From Cristatella mucedo (Eukaryota; Bryozoa; Phylactolaemata; Cristatellidae): 64,000 nt of DNA. Every line of letters starts with the position of its first letter. Positions within the stretch are counted from its first letter, which is position 1. The position numbers were made by a program, and so were the translations under genes. Positions 1-11,040 of this stretch are shown here, in pieces. Below the pieces are notes generated by a model. It searched no databases and was not told the origin of the DNA. It saw only the letters and a program-made list of their open reading frames with translations. The stretch lies in contig WPIO01000002.1 in NCBI GenBank assembly GCA_009760855.2, positions 1,457,501 through 1,521,500 of the forward strand. The letters are read 5' to 3'.

Positions 1-714
1 TAATCAATGGTGGAGCACTGGCGGAGCCTGTTGTGGATCTGTGAACTAACCGCTAAAAAGGAAAAAAGGTGCAGATGGCAGATAGAAAGCTGCTCTGGTG
101 AATGCTGTATCACTCGGAAACGTGTTCGCTAGTCATTGCTTCTCTTTTATTGTTTAGTGTGTTCACAGTGTGTATTCTAACCAGCACTAACAAATAACCA
201 ATGACGAAAAGTATGCATTCATCAACAAGCATCTGTGACTAAATTTAACAAATGCCTCCATGTCTCTATGATACGAGCACTAGATAGCTAGATCACGAGC
301 ACTAGATCACTAGCTACTATGGACATACACTACCTAAAGTGGTCACTCTACAAAGTGGTCACTCTATAAGCAATCCGTGACTTCACAGGCTAATGGAGAC
401 CTGATGATAATAGTGACAAGAGACTTGTAAAGTGCGCTCGGAGAACTCTAAATCTCTTTCAAAGCACTTTGCATATGCTATAAAAAAGAAGCATGACTGT
501 CGTGGTGACTGTCGATCGATCAGCATTATGTTATCATGCGATAAACCTCTGACCTCTGCTAGTCTGCAGTCACTTGTCTGCAGGTGCTTCAACTGCCCTG
601 CCAGCACCGGCATGCCCTCAGCAGCTTTACCTGCAGAAGCCCTCTAATCTCGCATGCTCAAGGCAAACCGTCAACGCTGCGATGTAGCAGCCTTCTAGGA
701 TGATATGAACTTAC
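1..714. other. Probable first intron of the myosin-I gene; no coding exon seen
   Basis: This lies directly downstream (minus strand) of the myosin-I exon that ends at 715. The next conserved segment of a class-I motor, beginning Thr-Tyr-Ile-Gly, was not found here on the minus strand, so it should lie beyond the left edge. Two short ORFs of about 70 codons overlap on opposite strands near 383-647 and look like chance. A short direct repeat is present at 333-368, where the motif aaagtggtcactctac occurs twice in tandem. Confidence 0.5.
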
Positions 715-840
715 ATATATGAGGTCATTGCGAAACCGCTTCTCGAGGTTATCCACAAAAGCTTCTATGCTAGTGAAATCCGTCAGGAGGACGAAGTCCT
801 GAACGCCGACCTTATCGCGTTCGTGAAGTGCTGCTTCCAT
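715..840 (-). CDS. Class-I myosin (myosin-Ic-like), first coding exon, partial gene
   Basis: The minus strand encodes a 42-residue start of a myosin motor domain containing the block [14 protein letters not shown], then a segment ending KRFRNDLIY. In the myosin-Ic/Ih group the same order is found: a short Met-Glu-x-Ala-Leu start, Val-Gly-Val-Gln-Asp-Phe-Val-Leu-Leu, then a basic helix ending Leu-Ile-Tyr before Thr-Tyr-Ile-Gly. The ATG at 838-840 has A at -3 and G at +4, and an in-frame TGA lies five codons upstream. The exon stops in phase 0 right after Ile-Tyr at a consensus donor (TAT|GTAAGT). Class-I myosins are single-headed, membrane-binding actin motors; the P-loop, switch regions, IQ motifs and TH1 tail are all outside the window. 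Upstream UTR exons may exist, since a CAG suitable as an acceptor lies just before the ATG. Confidence 0.85.
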
Positions 841-2990
841 GTTCGGCTGTCGAGGTCAGCTCTATTAGCACCAACGACCAGAACGAACAGGACCTACAAG
901 GAAGGCAAGCTGACCGAGGTGAACAGAACAGCTGGTAAGCTAGTAAACGTTGGCGACAGCGCACCCCTGCGCCCGCAGCCGGTAATTTATCGTATTCGGT
1001 ACGTAGCATATTTCTCAGACATTCCTCGATCCGTGCACACGATCCCTCAAGCAAAGCAATGCATGCCGGGCGTCAGCACCCGAGGAAGGGGGAAGAGACA
1101 TGCCTCTTTTATCAGCAGCGGGTCACCCCATGGACCGGGACAATAGCCGGCGGTGAGGGTGCAGCTCCCACGAGAATGGGAGCGCGGCACACTGGGCCGC
1201 TAGAAGCTTGGCTATCGCTAAGCTTCGGCCACCGCAGAAAGGACGCGGCAGTCGCCGCCGACTGCCGCCGCGACACAGGCAGGCGTTCGGCAGCGCGGTT
1301 GACACTTGCTTACCCTAACCGGTAGCTGCTGGAAACACCGAAACTACTGGCCGGCGCGACGACCGACTGCCGGCGATACGTACCAACCCTGCAGGAGCGG
1401 CCGGGAACGGGGCAGACACGGGATCTCGGCTGGGGTCACGTCCTACTGTTACACATGGCGCCAAAGCCGGCCCACTGACCGGCAGCCCCGCCCCTAATCT
1501 GGATATGAGTCATCCGCATGGCTCACCTAATACGGCCTGGGCGTTGCCAGGATTGCGCCAAGGTGGGCGCGATCTTGACCCTGCCCGAGGCAGCCAGTCG
1601 CAAGGAAGCTGGGTGGCAGTGTATTTATGCTCGGCGGCCCGAAGCGCTCCTTTTGCCAGCTCCGGAGGGGCCAAGCCCAGTGTTGCCCGTGTAGGCACTA
1701 GCGCGGACGTTGGAATTCGGCTAGCTTGCCTACGCTGCAAGCCACCGCACCCCATGCCCTACGTGCTGCGTGAGCGCTTCGCTCTGCACACTCCCCGCTG
1801 CGACCGCTTCGATCGGTCAGCTGACTGAGAGCGTTTGGTCGGTGCGTGACCCAGCTCATGCTCGAAGACTGCAACGGCGGCCGACCACCCTTCTCGCCCT
1901 GCAAGAGGTCGGGGGCTAGGATACCGGCAGAGTAACCGTCGGCAGCGCGTCCTACCTTCGGACCGCGTGCCACGAAAGAGGCTTTCCTGGCTTAGCAGAG
2001 TTATAGCCCTACATCCAGGTTCCGTAGAGAGCCAAATTTGAGTGTACTGCACAGACGCAGGCTTGACGAAGAGATAGCTGAATTCCTGATTATTCTAAGT
2101 TGGTCGAGGAAATTTGTAAAAAAAAAGAAGCGGGCAGCAGCCGATCTTACGCTGGACGAATCGCAGCTCGCAGCTTTTGACTTGCTCTCCTACAATCAAG
2201 AAATGGTGCAGATAAACTAGCTTCTCAAAGCTTAACGACGATAGACTATACTATTAGTCTTGGGCAAACTGAGTGTCAACCGAAAGTTTAAGTTTGGTTC
2301 AGCTAGCATCACTCTGGTGATGTCTACCCGTAATCTAAGTGTACTATTGCAGCGCCTTGCTGACCTTGGCTTAATTTTAGCGCGAACAAGAGCTGTTCGG
2401 CGGCGGGCAAGAACTCCTTTGTCCTGGAGCAGTGAGCCAGAGAGGAGCGCCAGTGCGGTTAGAGAGCAAAAGCTTAAGAGCAAGCCAGGAAGCTCTGAGA
2501 CCAGCGGTGGCGATTCGGCCTTTAGCATTGGTCCGATACCCGCGGGAGCTGCTGATTGATGTTGGCTGGCCTGTCAACCTCGACCATAACTCGGTCCAAA
2601 AGGAATCGTCTGGAACCTATTCGGCATTCAAGCTGATCAGGGGTGCCATTCCAGTGGCCTAGTGACGCATTAATTCCTTACCGTAATGGGCCACGGTGTC
2701 AGGCCCAATACCACTAAGCTCTTGCCTCATTGTCTCAGCTAAGTAATTAAGAGTCGAGCGACGCTCGCTCTTGGCCTTTTGTCCGGCTTCTCTCTCCGGC
2801 TTCGCTTCGATGCCGTCGGACTCGTTTCTCTAAAAGCCAGGGAGGAGGGTGGGCTGTTCGCCGGCGATTGACGGGACAGGACGAGACAGCGCTAGGAGGA
2901 TTCGGTGGACTCCACCGAATACGATCGTATCGCGCCCAAGCTAGCATTTTGTGTTTCTTTTGTGTTTTGTGTGTGCGCGCTCGCACGTGG
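841..2990. other. GC-rich 5' flank of the myosin-I gene; no recognisable gene
   Basis: The stretch from about 840 to 2050 is richer in G, C and CpG than most of the window, as expected near a promoter or untranslated first exon of the minus-strand myosin gene. I could not place a TATA box or start site. Overlapping ORFs of 60-107 codons occur on both strands (for example 1505-1828 plus, 1698-1973 minus, 2038-2220 plus, 2260-2559 plus). None shows a family signature, and the mutual overlap suggests low stop-codon density rather than real genes. Confidence 0.35.
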
Positions 2991-3053
2991 TCTCGGCATA
3001 AAGATTTGCCGGTGCGAGCTAAACGTAGTTGGTATGGTGTGAGATATTCCGTT

Positions 3054-3304
3054 GGTTCGGGCTCCTTTGTCTATTTCGTTCCCCACTATAGACGTAAGTA
3101 GCCTAAGTGTGGAGACGCATTTCCTCCGCAAGAGTGCTTGAGGTGGCGTGTGTGGGGTATTCCTGCCGTAAGGTGGAAGCGGAGCTTTAATTCTCCGGTC
3201 AAGGTCAAGGCTCCGGTTCGGGCTCCTCGTCCTATCTTGGTCGTTCCCCACAATAGACGCAGGTAGCCTAAGTGCGAGGTACGCATTCCCTCCGCAAGAG
3301 TGCT
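3054..3304 (+). repeat. Two direct copies of a ~90-bp unit, offset 161 bp, near the LINE A 5' end
   Basis: The block starting ggttcgggctcct at 3054 recurs at 3215. Both copies carry cgttccccac, then tagacg, agcctaagtg and ctccgcaagagtgcttg, with about 85-90 percent similarity over roughly 90 bp. They sit just upstream of ORF2 of the degenerate LINE copy. Repeated units at LINE 5' ends can be promoter monomers, so this is my preferred reading. A minus-strand ORF of 182 codons (2892-3440) spans the same repeats but shows no known domain. Confidence 0.55.
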
Positions 3305-3456
3305 TGTGCTGTTGAGAGCGTGAGAGGAGTGTGGAGATAAAACTGAGCTGGACGCGCAGCGACTTTGTGCGCTTGGGAATAAAGCTCAGTGAAATCCCCA
3401 ATTTGTGTTTCTTGCTTTCCAACTCACGCCGCGGACTCACGACCCCCTTTAGTAAC

Positions 3457-3983
3457 GGTAAGTATGTCAGCGCCAGAAACGCTCGTTTCGTGGCGGCCAG
3501 CTTATTGCGCGTAGGCGCGCACCGAACGGCATTAGACGGTAGGTTACGCCGCTAGGTAAGCGGCAGGTTAAGCCTACTCCGCCGAGCCTTCGGCGTTACA
3601 CTATCCCTAAACGGATTGCCATTAAACGAGCAGATTTCCTCTACTGTCGATTTGGCCTACTTTCGATTAAGGAAGATTGCTGAAACCCTTCGCCTTGGCG
3701 AGCTTGTATTTTTTGTTCCGATGTGTTTTACATGCGTACCGGCGCACGATTCATTGAATATTACTTGCTATAGGTGGCCTATTTTTCTCGCCTCCTGACA
3801 CAAAGCGCTACTAGCATTTCTTGTCCGTTGCCGAAATCTCTTCCGAAAACCGGAGCTCTAGCGAACATCTTATACGAAAAACAATACGGCTAAGACCTTT
3901 TTGAAGCATACCTGCTTGTTTTTTCACCATAGCATGTAAGAAAAATTACGTGACTATGAACACATAAACGCTTTTTGCTTCAG
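3457..3983 (+). other. Possible plus-strand intron in the 5' part of the LINE copy
   Basis: A strong donor (ACG|GTAAGTATG) ends at 3456, and a strong acceptor with a pyrimidine tract (ctttttgcttcag|G) ends at 3983, nine bases inside the ORF2 start region. The interval contains LINE family B-like sequence (about 3660-3850), where ttccgatgtgttttacatgc resembles the minus strand at 14330-14370. It could be an intron of a LINE transcript, or two unrelated matches around an inserted fragment. Confidence 0.3.
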
Positions 3984-5483
3984 GCTGGGTCTGCCACGCC
4001 GGCGGCGGTGTTAAATACGCCAGCGGCTAGTAACCTGCATGTTAGTTATGATCGCTCTTACCTTTTATCGCTTTGTTATCATAGTTCAAATGCATTCTTA
4101 GATGTTATCGCTTTTACCAAGACCCGTGAATTACGCATTAACACAAGAAAGGGACCCCGGAGCCGACGCGGGAGCCGGGGTTGCGAGCTGAGACGCCGCT
4201 AGTTTGTTGAGAGCTGCGAGCTGAATACCTGTTCGTTTGGTATTCCTAGCCTTGTCTCGAACCGCTCAGCGCGTTCTCCCTCAAGCGTTACTGTTGAATA
4301 TCTCTAACTTAGTAGTCATGAGGCTTGCTATGACTCCGGCGACCCATCTTAACGCTTGATATTAGAATCCTCGCTCAATGTGCAATAAACCTCTATTAAT
4401 AAGCGACCTTATTTCTGAAAAAACACCTTGACCTTCTCGCCTTGTCCAAAACTTGGCTATAATCGTATAAACTGCTCTACAATTGAAGACGCTACCTTGA
4501 CTGGCTTCTCCTCCTTTATCACCCTTATATCAATTAAAACTGGAGGTGGAGTGACCATTATCACACGCTCGACCTTTAATTTCAAGCCACTTGCCGTACC
4601 CTCAAAGCAGTCTTTCGAATATATCGTCTTTATTTCACCCGACAACAAGCTACCGACGGTTGCAGTAGCCTATCACCCACCAGGTACCAAGTCCTCCTAT
4701 CTATCTCGGATCCTATTTCTCTGATCTTATTTCAATTCTGTGTACAATAAATTAATCTTTTCTCATTATGTGCGATTTCAATGTTCATTTTGATAACTAA
4801 TCTGACGCCTTCAGCACTGAATTTCGTGCACTTACAGACTCTGTGTCTCTTGCGGCTCATTTGCCTGGCCCTACCCACATCAAGGGCCACACACTTCACC
4901 AAATTTTCTCATACAACTGTACTTTATCGTCCCCGATTGTTAGCGAATTTGTTTTGTATGACCAAATGCAAATCTCATTCAGTCTACAATGTGTGCCCTC
5001 CTCCTCCTCATCTAAAACCACCCGTGAATCGAGAAGGCTCACGAGCCATGACATCGATGCTGTCCATGCGAGAATGTCTGCTTCAAATCTACTGCCCAAT
5101 TCCCCTTCGACCTGTCATCATTGGTAGATTGCTACAACACGACACTAGCTGATAAGCTCGATGAGTTCGCACCTGTGACTAAGCGTACTGAGCGCCCTCG
5201 CACAGACGGCCTTTGATTTAGCGAAGACATTAAACTAGCTAGGTCTACTAAGCGCAAGCTTGAAAAAGCATATAAAAGATCAAGACTGATTGTCCATCGA
5301 CAGGTATGCGATAATTACTGTAGATCGTACCGATCGACCATAGCAAAGACCAAGTCTAGCTTCTATAAAAGCATTGTCGAATCACAGTTGTACAATCTAA
5401 ATATGCTGATGTAGACGATCAACCATCTCCATAACCGCTCCAAGGTTAGCTCCTTACCTAGGGATCTTTTTGATGATCTAGAT

Positions 5484-5867
5484 CAGGGGTCGGCAAACTT
5501 TTCGGACTGTTAGGTGGACTCCGGTGGTCAAGAAAGCAGACAAGGCCGGAAGAAACCACGCCCACTCCACCAGGCCGGCGGAGTGGGCGTGGTGAGACCA
5601 ACAAACAAACAGTCACAAAAGACGCACAAGCGTGAACGGCAATTATAGAGGTAGACGCACATCCCTACCCGGTCAGGCGCTTCTGTTTCCAGTTCTAAAA
5701 ATAAACGCTGGCCACAAATTGAGCTGCGACAGCAGCGATGACGGGGAACGAAACCGTGACAACTCAATGAGGCTGGATCCATCAATGAATAACTAGGGAC
5801 CCGCGAGGCCGGACTGGAGCACTAGCTAGGCTGGATCTGGCCTAAAGCCGGAGTTTGCCGACCTCTG
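5484..5867. mobile_element. Non-autonomous hAT transposon (384 bp) inserted in LINE A
   Basis: The left end CAGGGGTCGGCAAACTTT and right end GAGTTTGCCGACCTCTG form an imperfect terminal inverted repeat of about 17 bp, typical of hAT elements. The flanks atctagat (5476-5483) and atcttgat (5868-5875) are an 8-bp target duplication with one mismatch, the hAT length. Internal sequence is GC-rich with an inner palindrome around ccacgcccactccaccaggccggcggagtgggcgtgg, quoted here only by its arms ccacgcccactcc and ggagtgggcgtgg. No transposase is encoded. LINE linker sequence resumes on both sides, so it jumped into the LINE after that copy had landed. Confidence 0.88.
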
Positions 5868-6607
5868 ATCTTGATGATCGCTTCTCTAGCTTCGTTGTCA
5901 ACAAGATACACAAGATCAGGGATTCCATCTTTCTAAGATGGCAGCATCCTTCAAGGATCATGTCCCTCAATTCCATGCAGCACTTCAACGTCAACATTCA
6001 AGGAAGTCACTAGTGACCTCGTCCTGAAGTTCAAATCACGATCAAAGAAGACAACTAGTCCTCTGGACCCTATTTCCTCTGTCTTGCTTTTACGATGCAT
6101 TGATCTGCAGCTGCCATGCATAACTAACATAATAAATGTGTCATTAGCCTCAGGTCATGTCCCAGCACCCTTTCAAAAAGGCTGTAGTACGGCCCCTACT
6201 CAAGAAAGTGTCACTAGACCCAGAGAACTTGAGAAACTTACGTCCAGTCTCCCTTCTACCGTTCCTATAAAAAATACTTGAACGAGTTGCGGCAGACCAG
6301 CTGAACTTATGTATTGAAACTTCAAACGTTGATAATAAGTTTCCGTCGGTTTTTAGAGCTACTCAGTCCACAGAGTCAGCATTTCTTCGGGTGTATGACC
6401 ACCCACATAGGAATGAAGACTTAGATAGAGTCCCTCTACTTATTTTGCTCAATCTTTCGGCAGCTTTTGATATTATTGATCACCAAGTCCTTCTTGAGCG
6501 CCTCTCATCTCGCTTGGACATCACTGACACTGCTCTGCAAAGGTTCAGGTTCTATCTCAGTCTGAGACTCCTGAGTATTGGTGTGAATGGACAAAGATCA
6601 TCAGTTA

Positions 6608-6754
6608 TTCATTTTGTTTGTTTTTCAAGCATGATTTTACTTACTATTCTATTGCGTATCACTTTGCAGCAAATGTAAAGCGCCTAGAAAGAGATTAAGT
6701 TCTCTGAGGGCGCTTTATCAAGTGCAATATTATTATTATTATTATTATTATCAG
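6608..6754 (+). mobile_element. 5'-truncated LINE A 3' end nested inside the older LINE A copy
   Basis: The reverse-transcriptase reading of the host copy runs to NGQRSS at about 6607 and resumes with the KYG-PQGSVLGP block at about 6755. Between them lies a complete family A 3' end: ttgcagcaaatgtaaagcgc, the hairpin with gggcgctttatc, and an ATT-type microsatellite. The short string atcag flanks it on both sides and looks like a target-site duplication. Confidence 0.75.
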
Positions 6755-7149
6755 AGAAACTTCTTAAATATGGATAACCTCAAGGATCAGTGCTTGGTCC
6801 CGTTCTTTTTACGGTTTATACTCTTCCTCTAGCCGATGTGATTGAAAGGTACAAACTAGTCTTTAGTCTTTAACTTATATGCAGATGGCACTCAGTTGTA
6901 CCTTGATGATGTACCACGATGAGTCACTGCCTGACAGCAGCAGGCAGTGAGAAGCGGGAAGCGGGAAGTGGAGAACGGCTGTGTGGTGTAGCGCTGCGAC
7001 TGTTAGCTGAATGCATGAGTGAAAGCCCTCCACGGTGTCTGCGTTTTGTCGCTTGTGCACCGTCGCGTGCTTCCTGCTAGAGCGTCAGCGTACAAAAAGT
7101 GATAAGCATAGCTGAGTCATGAGAGCAGCTGAGGTAGTGAGTAGCATGG

Positions 7150-7520
7150 AAGTAGCAGTTTAGGACTACTGAAAATGATGTGCCGTAGTCGGATGCAAGA
7201 GAGTAGTTGCTGGCGGTGCGTTAGAATTGTGTAAGTGAATTCCACAGTCTAGGACCTGCAGAGCAAAAGCTTCTGTCGCCAACGGTCTTTAAGCGGAGGA
7301 ATGGAAAGGCTAATTGATAGTACATACAGGACCTGGGTGCACGAGGAGGCTGAAACTGGTGCAGCAGTTCATCGAGGTATGAAAGAGCCAAACCGTGGCG
7401 GACCTTGTGGGTCAGTGTAAGAACTTTGCTCTAGATCTGTTGATCAACCAGCAACCAACCAAGCTTTTCAAGCAAAGGAATCTTTGACACGGTCAAACCT
7501 TGAGATTTGCAAACTAGATT
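7150..7520 (-). mobile_element. LINE family B fragment, C-terminal coding remnant
   Basis: The minus strand reads KVLTLTHKVRHGLALSYLDE and then, after a frameshift, a block like LKTVGDRSFCSAGPRLWN. This is the usual C-terminal tail of CR1/L2/Rex1 reverse transcriptases (consensus: hydrophobic helix, Leu-Ala-Pro-x-Tyr-Leu, then DRSF-AAPRLWN). It is degraded by stops. The same block recurs at 60690-60860. Flanking sequence at 6911-7150 and 7520-7830 has no clear coding content. Confidence 0.65.
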
Positions 7521-8599
7521 TCTACGGTCATATCCAGCGCCTGCTACAGTCGCCTACTGGCTTTTTTGGTATCCCAGCCGAAAGGGAATTGCCGTAATGT
7601 AGTCGAAACAGAACCACGGGGTTAGCTGCATTCTATGCAAGCCACTGTGAAATACAGTTCCTAATCTTAGATAGGGATCTAAAGTGATGGCTAGCTGGGG
7701 AAGCAGTCATCTTAACGAGGCTTTCAAAATTTAGGCAGCTGTCGAAGACGACAATTTAATTCCGAGCGCAGGGTAACAGTCGCACAGCAGCATCACCTAT
7801 TAGAAGAGCCGAGTTTTTGATCCAGCCTTACGCTTGGGGTGTCCTATGAGCAGCAGTTCCATTTTAACGTTCAGCTTAAGGAAACTTGCGAACATCCAGG
7901 ATCGGATGTCCGAAGGGCAAAAATTCAGTTTAGTAGCCGCCGCAGCAGATTCCGACGGCTGGAAAGCGTCTGAACGCCTTTTACAACATCGGAGAGTGCT
8001 TATTCCGAGCTCATTTTCCGGCCGGGCACCTCATTTCACTAGAGCCAGTGGCTCAATAAAATTTTCCCTGTGTGGAGGTGGCGTTGGCCTTAGGGGCAGC
8101 ACAACTTGAACAAACAATTTAACCTAAAAACAGTCTTAAAGTATGTGAGACGCAGTGCTGCCGTGAAGCCATTCACCAGTCAACGGTCTAGAAAATCACG
8201 GTAGTTTATTAACGCAGCCGACAAACAGAACGTATACCGTATCCAAATACGTACAAAGAACAAGCAATCAACTGGTCCAATATATAGTAGTCCTAAATTA
8301 TTACTATTGGCTGAGCGAATCATCATGCATACTAATCTTAATACTACTGGCTCCTCTTCCTAATCATGCTCTGATCAGCCCTCATCAGCCGCAGCTGGTG
8401 CGGCCTTAGCAGGGGTCTATTGGCCTAGGTGCGGCCAATCAGCTGTGGTCTGAAGCTCCGAAAATAGCCGGTGTCCTGAGTCAGTCAGTGATGCGGTGCA
8501 GGTCAAGGTTAAATCGTCCAGCGAAATGGCTGTGAAGCGGATTGAGCCAAAAAAGTGCAGCAAAGGGCTACTGATTCACCTAACTTGTATGGCGGCACA
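7521..8599. other. Intergenic, nothing recognised
   Basis: A 91-codon plus-strand ORF at 7834-8109 has no family signature. No hairpin tail, inverted repeat or splice-site pattern was found. Confidence 0.4.
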
Positions 8600-8712
8600 A
8601 GAGCCTTACCGGCTCTCACTGCAGCTTGCAGTATGGCAATACAGGATTGCCAACTGCACGACTCGAACCTACGACCTAGGTCGTAAAGAGTGAGAAACTT
8701 ACACCTGGGCTT
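8600..8712 (-). mobile_element. SINE group B copy
   Basis: On the minus strand this has a tRNA-like head with the inverted pair around the anticodon position (acgacctaggtcgt) and a promoter B-box-like ggttcgagtc. After it come the short arms typical of the group, in which a cgatcc/ggatcg-like element and an AGCCGGTAAGGCTC-like hairpin follow the head. Confidence 0.65.
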
Positions 8713-8749
8713 AGACTCGGATGCTGCGGGCGACGGATTCAGCAGCCTC

Positions 8750-8875
8750 ACTGTTATAGCGAAGGCAGAAGGCATTTATAGTGACAGTCATCCAGGTCGC
8801 AGCGCGAAGTAAATGCAGACTCGAACTCATGACCCGAGTCATGAAGTGCCACCACTCTTTCCCGGGCTAAGTAAT
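8750..8875 (-). mobile_element. SINE group B copy, degraded
   Basis: A second minus-strand copy lies about 40 bp from the first. The pair catgacccgagtcatg and the B-box-like gagttcgagtc are visible on the minus strand; the tail is diverged. Confidence 0.55.
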
Positions 8876-10279
8876 TGGTCAATATCTAGCGCTTTTCTGA
8901 TGTACCATCTAGCCCTTAAAACAGCAGGCTTGCCTTGCTGAAAAGAAGCTATTCTCCAGACGGCAAGGCATAAATCGCTGCTTTTATGTAAATATAGCTG
9001 CTCCGGAAGTCATGTTTACCTACCTAAATTGCTAACGAACCGTGGGTGCTCAAAGCAGGACAAATGAATCCCTGTGTTGGATTTTGTTTTTGAGGAAAGC
9101 CTGTACGTGGGGCAAGAGTTTAGGCTACTCAGTGTAAGAGGCAGAGTGCAAGTAAACCACCAACAACCAGAAAGCAGTAACACTTTCGTGATGCCTCGGG
9201 ATCAGCGTCCACAGTGCGGTCTTATCAATAGAGATTAGGCCAGTCCTTACCGGAATGAGTTACCCCGTGTTTCTCTTGGCGAAAAAAGAGTAAGAAACTT
9301 TCTAGTGAACTCTCTTGGGACGATAATCAACTTTGAAGGGCACATATATGCTCACCGCTTTGCTCTATTCTTTGCTCTCTCGTAGGCTCCGCTCACCTTA
9401 ATGAGACAGTACCCTAATAATAGCTTGCGTTTAGGTAGTGCTGTATGACAGTGTCTCGGCAGCGGCGGCTGCTCTAGTGGGAATCTCAAGGAGACACAGC
9501 GGGCGAACGTGCGCAGTAAACGAAACTCTGCTTTATTACTCTCAATAGCACATATATGAGAGCCGATCAATCGCAGCAGACGACACGAAATATAACATGC
9601 CTTAGTGGCCTGACGATGCGCTGCGTCAATGGCTTAACTATTGGCCACAGGTGAGGCATGTACACTAGTGTCACGAGCTTTAGTAATTCCAACAGCAGAA
9701 GCTGCAGGCGCACACTTCAGTAGTTAATAGTATTGGATTGTCTCGTCCCAGGGCGTTGCACTTATTAGCAAATGACTTGATGCGTTCGCCGGATACAAAA
9801 TTCTGCCGCGAGGAGCTATCATCTAAAATTAGAACAATCGTTACTTCGACTTGATGTGGCTACTCAAAGTCTTGTGTCTCTTATTCACTTTATCTTAATA
9901 TTTGAGTTGAGACTCACAGAATCACTCAATCGATAAAGCTCTTTAGAAGCAATCTTTCTCAAGAGGTTACAAGATAAATCTAAAGTATGCTCTTACTTGA
10001 GTTTCTGGTTATCACTCTATTTACCGGCTGTCATTAAAGTTGTAGACAGATAGTTTTATTTTCTCATTTCATTCGTCAATTTACACTGTACTCTTCACTT
10101 TTATTTATTCTTTATTCGGTTAAGATTCCAGGAATCGTAGCTGCCCCTCCCTGGGAGGATTGCCGAGCTTTCGTTAGGTGGGGCTAAAAAGTATATAGAT
10201 AGTAAAAAATATAGCGGGCCTATTTAGCCCTATTTCGGTCTCACGCTAGAGTAAACAGTAGCTATCTAGCCGAATTTTT
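8876..10279. other. Intergenic, nothing recognised
   Basis: One 72-codon minus-strand ORF at 9352-9570 carries no known motif. The segment 9780-10250 is AT-rich. I see no repeat ends or splice-site series. Confidence 0.4.
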
Positions 10280-10480
10280 ACGTCGCTAGGCGGCCTGGTA
10301 CCGCTTGGTGCCCTCGGTCTTCGCCTATGGGTAAGGTGCTCGTACTTCACGACCCAGGGGTCGTGGGTTCGAGTACTACAGCAGCGGGCGATCCTGTATC
10401 GCCCACTGCAAGCCGTGGTGATAGCCGAAAGGCTCTTCTGATGCTGTATACATGGACTGTAAAATCAGCGAAGCTTTTTG
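10280..10480 (+). mobile_element. SINE group B copy
   Basis: The plus strand shows an A-box-like head (gtaaggtgctcg), the palindrome cacgacccaggggtcgtg and the B-box ggttcgagta. Next is a gcgatcctgtatcgcc hairpin, and then the group-specific hairpin gatagccgaaaggctcttc. This is a clear copy of the same tRNA-derived SINE seen at 32175, 33826 and 62845. Confidence 0.75.
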
Positions 10481-10972
10481 TATACTTTCGTCGTTGCTTT
10501 TTCGTGGCGTACTGAACTCACTTAAGCGGTGATAACCACCAGGCGTGTCACACCTAGAGACTTACTTGAAACTAGAGCTCTGAAGAAGCGCCTCTAGAAA
10601 TGCCTTTTTAGCATCGTTCGAGGTCTGGTGGTCCCTTATGGCGACAGACCGTGGTGTTTTGCGTAAGAAATAGACCATTCGGCGGCAGGCCTTATCCTTT
10701 AGATCCGTCTGTGCAAACGTCATGTGGCTTTTTTGAAGAACAAAATTGAAGCCTTTTTCTGGAAACACCCTGATTCTGTCGTCCGAAGAAGGACCAACAG
10801 AGAAGCTTTTCAGCGCATTCTAAAAAAGGGAACTCCATTTTGCGAAATTCCTTGTATCTGAGCCGAAAAATCACCTCCCGGATGCCGTCCAAAAAGATGC
10901 TAGTAGCCCTATTGTTAAAGCCAGAGACTGCGCACCGAAGATCGCCTGCCTAGTCCAGACTGACGTATGTCC

Positions 10973-11040
10973 ACCTAAGAAGAGATTAAGTTCTCTGATG
11001 ACGCTATACAAATTTGTTACTATTATTATTATTATTATTA
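10973..11040 (+). mobile_element. LINE A 3' end fragment
   Basis: The bases aagaagagattaagttctct followed by gatgacgctata and an ATT microsatellite match the family A 3' hairpin and tail. The 5' arm is lost. Confidence 0.6.

Larger units (their letters stand above)
2990..6910 (+). mobile_element. LINE family A, near full-length but degenerate copy (CR1/L2/Rex1-like)
   Basis: Pieces of one non-LTR retrotransposon lie in order on the plus strand. At 3975-4202 is the usual start of a CR1-like ORF2 (SYDRSYLLSL, then an Arg-rich RRGSRG stretch). From about 4340 to 5130 come apurinic-type endonuclease remnants, including a TGGGVTIITRS-like strand, a degraded GDFN block near 4770 and a Ser-Asp-His-like region near 4960. 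A basic linker follows. The reverse-transcriptase domain runs over 6090-6620 and resumes at 6755-6905, with palm motif A as LLNLSAAFDIIDH and the PQGSVLGP block near 6780. Stops and frameshifts are frequent, so it is dead. A hAT element (5484-5867) and a second LINE 3' end (about 6608-6754) interrupt it. The copy ends near 6910 without its own 3' hairpin. Confidence 0.8.

Noticed and set aside
2892-3440. 182-codon minus ORF with internal repeats
   Set aside because: Follows the tandem DNA units; another frame is equally repetitive, and no domain or splice context is seen.
10320-10400. tRNA gene candidate with a good B-box
   Set aside because: The same head occurs in at least seven places with the same non-tRNA downstream hairpin, so it is a SINE head, and the acceptor stem does not pair well.
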